From the NCBI GenBank assembly GCA_964247055.1, contig OZ176055.1, positions 1,674,001 to 1,738,000 on the forward strand: a stretch of 64,000 nucleotides of DNA. The letters run 5' to 3'. Below the pieces are notes generated by a model. It saw only the letters and a list, made by a program, of their open reading frames with translations. It was not told where the DNA came from and did no database searches. This document shows, piece after piece, positions 60,541-64,000 of the stretch. The first letter of the stretch is position 1, and every line of letters begins with the position of its first letter. The position numbers and the translations under genes were made by a program. Origin of the DNA: Paragordius varius. Its lineage: Eukaryota > Nematomorpha.

Positions 60541-60860
60541 TGCTTGCTTTGTGATCTGTTTCCGGAAAACCGGTAGACCCATTCAAATCCAAATATCGAA
60601 AAATTATAATCATTAATGGCCCCGACAATAGCTTCGCCCTTTTTTTGATATAGGCCCCCTGTTCGGGCCCACCCCGTGTAAAAAATGGGTTTGAAAACAG
60701 AAGTCCACAAAAATCGTGTATTTGAGACAATTTTCCGGAAAACGTGTTGGACCATTCAATTTCAAATATGATTTTTGTTTACTTATTTTCGATTGCGCTG
60801 AACATAGTCGGCTCGCTTTTTTAATTTAGGCTCTTTTTAACCGCTCCCCCCGTAAAATGA
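60541..60860. repeat. Two diverged tandem units of about 172 bp, locally GC-richer
   Basis: Unit 1 has TCCGGAAAACCGG, GACCCATTCAAATCCAAATA, GACAATAGCTTCGCCC and GGCCCCCTGTTCGGGCCCAC, then CCCGTGTAAAAAATGG. Unit 2 repeats the order: TTCCGGAAAACGTG, GGACCATTCAATTTC, ATAGTCGGCTCGC, TTAGGCTC and CCCCCCGTAAAATGAG. Base composition differs clearly from the surroundings. The identity is unknown. Confidence 0.6.
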
Positions 60861-61239
60861 GTATTATTTATTTTAAAATTATATTTCAGGAAATAAATTG
60901 ATATTAATTATTTATTATATTTCTTCAGTTTCAACTCTTATCTATAGAGCTTCTTTATAAGGTTTGAAGTTTTATAATCATCATTTGTATATCGACCGAA
61001 TTTTCCACTCTCCAATCATGCCCACTTAACCCCTAAATTTTTCAGTTTCTAATCGAATTCTCAAACTCATGTCAAGTGCGGGTAGACTTTTATTATTTGT
61101 TTAGTAGACTTTTATTATTTGTTTATATATCCCAACCGTAGGGCGATTTTATTATAAAATATATTTATAACCTGTTTAGATATGGTTATGGATACAAATA
61201 ATTTATAACGAAAATACTTTATAACGATTAAATAATTAT

Positions 61240-61446
61240 TTAAACATATTGTGGTAAAAAATTTGCCATTTTTCGAGATAGCCATGAACTATGATGCAAC
61301 CCAAGATTAATATTAAAAATAATCCAAATCCTGTGCATTCTTGCAAAAATATTTTTTCTGGCACGGTTAAATAGGGTAACCCAATTATAAATATTACGAG
61401 TAGATGTTAAAGTTATAATTTTATAAATTATTTTTTGATTTTCCAT
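61240..61446 (-). CDS. Small hypothetical protein, 68 residues
   Basis: This is an ATG-initiated frame with a basic N-terminal half (LFNRARKNIFARMHR), one short hydrophobic segment (IWIIFNINLGL) and the ending SRKMANFLPQYV. The composition is somewhat protein-like and could be a small membrane protein, but no family is recognised and chance cannot be excluded. Confidence 0.2.
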   Translation of the reverse strand: MENQKIIYKIITLTSTRNIYNWVTLFNRARKNIFARMHRIWIIFNINLGLHHSSWLSRKMANFLPQYV

Positions 61447-62339
61447 ATTTCTTTATTATATGATGTCATTTTATAATATCACTTTTTTTGGCAAAACAAC
61501 TATTATAAAAAAATGTAACTTTAATATAAGTGTCGATAAATCAATCTAAACGCAATATATTAACTTTTTATATGATAAAATTGATAGTATTAAATGTAAT
61601 TGGATTTATCACTTCAATATTTATACGATAATAATATAGAGTAAATTGAAATAATTATGGATAAAATATATATTGTATATTATTTTATCCTATCAAATTT
61701 TTTATTATTATTATTAAAATACAGAAATTTGTAATTATTAAGTCACGAAATATGTTAAAATTCATGACATCCATCTATAATATATTTTAAGTTTTATCCA
61801 TTCAAAAAACATACATGTCATATATTCTGATACACTCTATGATTATTCTTTAAATATGAAGTGATTTGGAATATTAAAAAAATTATTTTAAACTCCTGGT
61901 TATTGAAAAAAAAATAATTATAAATTTTACTGAAAAAGGCTGATGGCAGATAATTATTTCTGCTTAAATTGAATTACAATTTTTTGGCGAATTGTGCAAA
62001 ACAATCTACTACGGAATTGGGAAGGTTTTTACAAATTTGAAATTGTTTGAACAATAATACTTATACATGACACAAATATAATATAAGCAGTTTACCTGGT
62101 GGAATTTGGATCTATTGTATGAGTATAAAAACCTAATTATAATGTTTTTTGGGCGTAAAAAATCTATATTTTTAAGGTAGGAAGACATTATTTAATTTAA
62201 TAGTGCATTTTAATATTTACCATTTGTATTGGCTAAGGTAACACTTCTCAAATGCAAACTAACTGATCCAAATCATGGTATACATCACGTGTATCATAAG
62301 TCTTTACCGTGTTTTCGGAAATGTAATTTTTAATGGAAA

Positions 62340-63440
62340 TTAACTAATTTGTGTCCATCGGCTTCTTCAAATGTCTGAAGTAATATATTAATATCATGCC
62401 AGCAAAACTGGATGTCGTTTGCATCACACTATTCTTCAAAATGTTTAACGTTTTTATTATGAAGTGCTTCGGTTCGGGGTTACCCTATTGATATGAAGAT
62501 ATAATACTTAGATGGTGCCAGGTCGAGAGAAACAGCGAATGCGGAAGTTCCTATAGAAGCGTTTTTAAGGTATATTTTTATGGTTTTGCCGTGTCATATG
62601 CAGCATTATCAGTATCATGTTACCTGTCTTTCTGTTTGTTTTTCGATTATTGCAGGGTTTGAATTAATTATTTGTTGGCGACAGTGTTGAGTATAAACGG
62701 TTTTACCGGGGTTTAAAAGTTTATCATACGCAATACCACTCTCCAGACAAAAAGAACATGGTGTACTTATCGAAGCGATTTGACCTTGATGTTAATGAAC
62801 CTTGACAAGGTCGAAGCCATATTTTTTCCGCTTTGAATTTACAAAATAAAGCCATTTGTCCCCACCCTTCACAATTTAATTCGAGAACAATTTTCTTTCG
62901 TGACATTGAAGCAGGATTCCACCTATAACTTTGTCGGTTTTGATTTGCCGTTCGTTTAAATTGTTAGGACCCATCGAGTTTATTGGACTTTTCCATTGAT
63001 GACGTCTAATGGTTGTTTTTTGGGGTACATGAAATGCTTCTGCCAACTGCCGTTGAATTTGAGCCTATTCATCATATATTGACTTTTGCATTTGAGAGTT
63101 TTCATATTTTGTGGTGTACCGCGCCCACTCTTTATCGCAACTTTTAAATTTTCGAAACTATTTTAATTAGAGCATGTTCACCATATGTTTTAATAAGCAA
63201 ACGATGACTTTTACCAGCCCCTTTCTTCTGCTCAAATGCAAAAAAAATGCATGCTTCAAATGTTCTTTTTCAGGCATATCAACATAATTAAGAAATGATA
63301 AGGCAGGCTCAAATTTAGCGAATTTAGTTTTATATTATATGAAGAAAATAGGGTCTATATCATAATCGTCTGCGTACTTCTCGCTGACGTTTTCTCTTAG
63401 TTAACCAGTAATGAAATATGAATTGACCTAATAACTTTAC
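62340..63440 (-). pseudogene. Second fossil mariner transposase
   Basis: The minus-strand reading recovers mariner blocks in order: HERKLFSNxIVKGGDKWLYF-like sequence, NSKRKKY (family NPKRKKSW), GIAYDKLLNPGKTVYTQHCR and QQIINSNPAI. The match to the family pattern GVVYYELLKPGETIN...RYRQQL is clear. Many stops and frameshifts are present. It shares ancestry with 26100-27010 but differs throughout, so the two are old, independently decayed copies. Confidence 0.75.
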
Positions 63441-64000
63441 CTTACCCATACTCATCTTGCGCATAGATAATAATTTAAGATCATGTATTGTCAAACCATA
63501 TTTATGGACAATATATATTGTGAGATACAATTATATCCCTTTTTGTACGACTTTGTACGATGAATTAATTTATTTTTCATATTATTAGAACTGCTATCTT
63601 AAATAAAATAATTTGGTAAAAAACAAGTTTTATTTTTAACATTCCCTTTAAAAATATAATAAAGCCTATGCTAAATTTCTTAAATCGATCTAAAAGATGA
63701 CTTTAGTTTAAAGAAGGAATTCAAATTTTTGAAGGTAAACAAAGATATAAGGTATCGATATTTATTAGTAAATGCTCAATTTTATATTTTGAATAGTAAA
63801 TCAACTGCTAATTATTTTTAAAGTTGATCATTTTTTAGATATTTTTGGATATGATGAATTGTTAAATTATTGAAAAAATTTTGAAAATATAAATTGGATC
63901 CATATATTTTAGAGCGCATTTAGTATTATATAGAATATGAATGACACTATATATCTAAATTTATTTCAGATATACTGATAGGTATTTGGTCATTAATTGA
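63441..64000. other. Right edge, no feature seen
   Basis: This is AT-rich sequence with no supported gene or repeat. Confidence 0.35.

Overview
This is AT-rich, gene-poor animal DNA with spliceosomal introns. I reconstructed five recognisable protein genes exon by exon; in each, the joined exons give one open frame ending in a stop. They are MEA1 (minus strand), a mitochondrial poly(A) polymerase MTPAP, a central-class Hox gene of Ubx/abd-A/Lox2/Lox4 type, a p38 MAP kinase, and a Lifeguard/TMBIM (Bax-inhibitor family) membrane protein. A further 741-residue low-complexity protein on the minus strand, an Arg-rich protein cut by the left edge, and orphan terminal exons near 52.7-53.1 kb are coding but not recognised.

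Six introns fixed by homology and frame are only 22-31 nt long (3394-3424, 3724-3749, 4008-4036, 34031-34056, 34240-34261, 34374-34398). The other introns run from about 70 nt to 9.7 kb. Introns in the mid-20s of nt, together with a spiralian-like Hox gene and few genes per kb, point to a dicyemid mesozoan. This is an inference from general knowledge; another fast-evolving parasitic spiralian with tiny introns (such as an orthonectid) is the alternative.

Layout: 0-0.7 kb Arg-rich 3' gene end; 1.7-3.5 kb MEA1 (-), head-to-head with MTPAP (+, 3.5-8.1 kb) with 28 bp between start codons; 9.9-16.9 kb a palindrome with 1.58-kb arms, one arm split by a 1.94-kb hAT transposon, followed by a partial third copy; 19.2-30.8 kb the Hox gene, whose 9.7-kb intron separates hexapeptide and homeobox and holds transposon relics; 33.9-39.5 kb the p38 kinase; 42.0-44.3 kb the unknown (-) gene; 45-53 kb mostly repeats, including a palindromic element at 48.9-49.5 kb that carries an intact hammerhead ribozyme motif on one arm and a damaged one on the other; 53.1-59.2 kb Lifeguard; 59.2-64 kb repeats and a mariner fossil.

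At least six families of palindromic non-autonomous elements fill the long introns and intergenic DNA. I call them a (TA-flanked, about 185 bp), b (about 245-385 bp, in TA-rich sites), c (about 565-585 bp, TTAA-bounded), d (about 270-290 bp, with a tandem-amplified end), a hAT-type MITE and larger foldbacks. The genes do not form an obvious pathway; the only arrangement that suggests shared regulation is the MEA1/MTPAP head-to-head pair.
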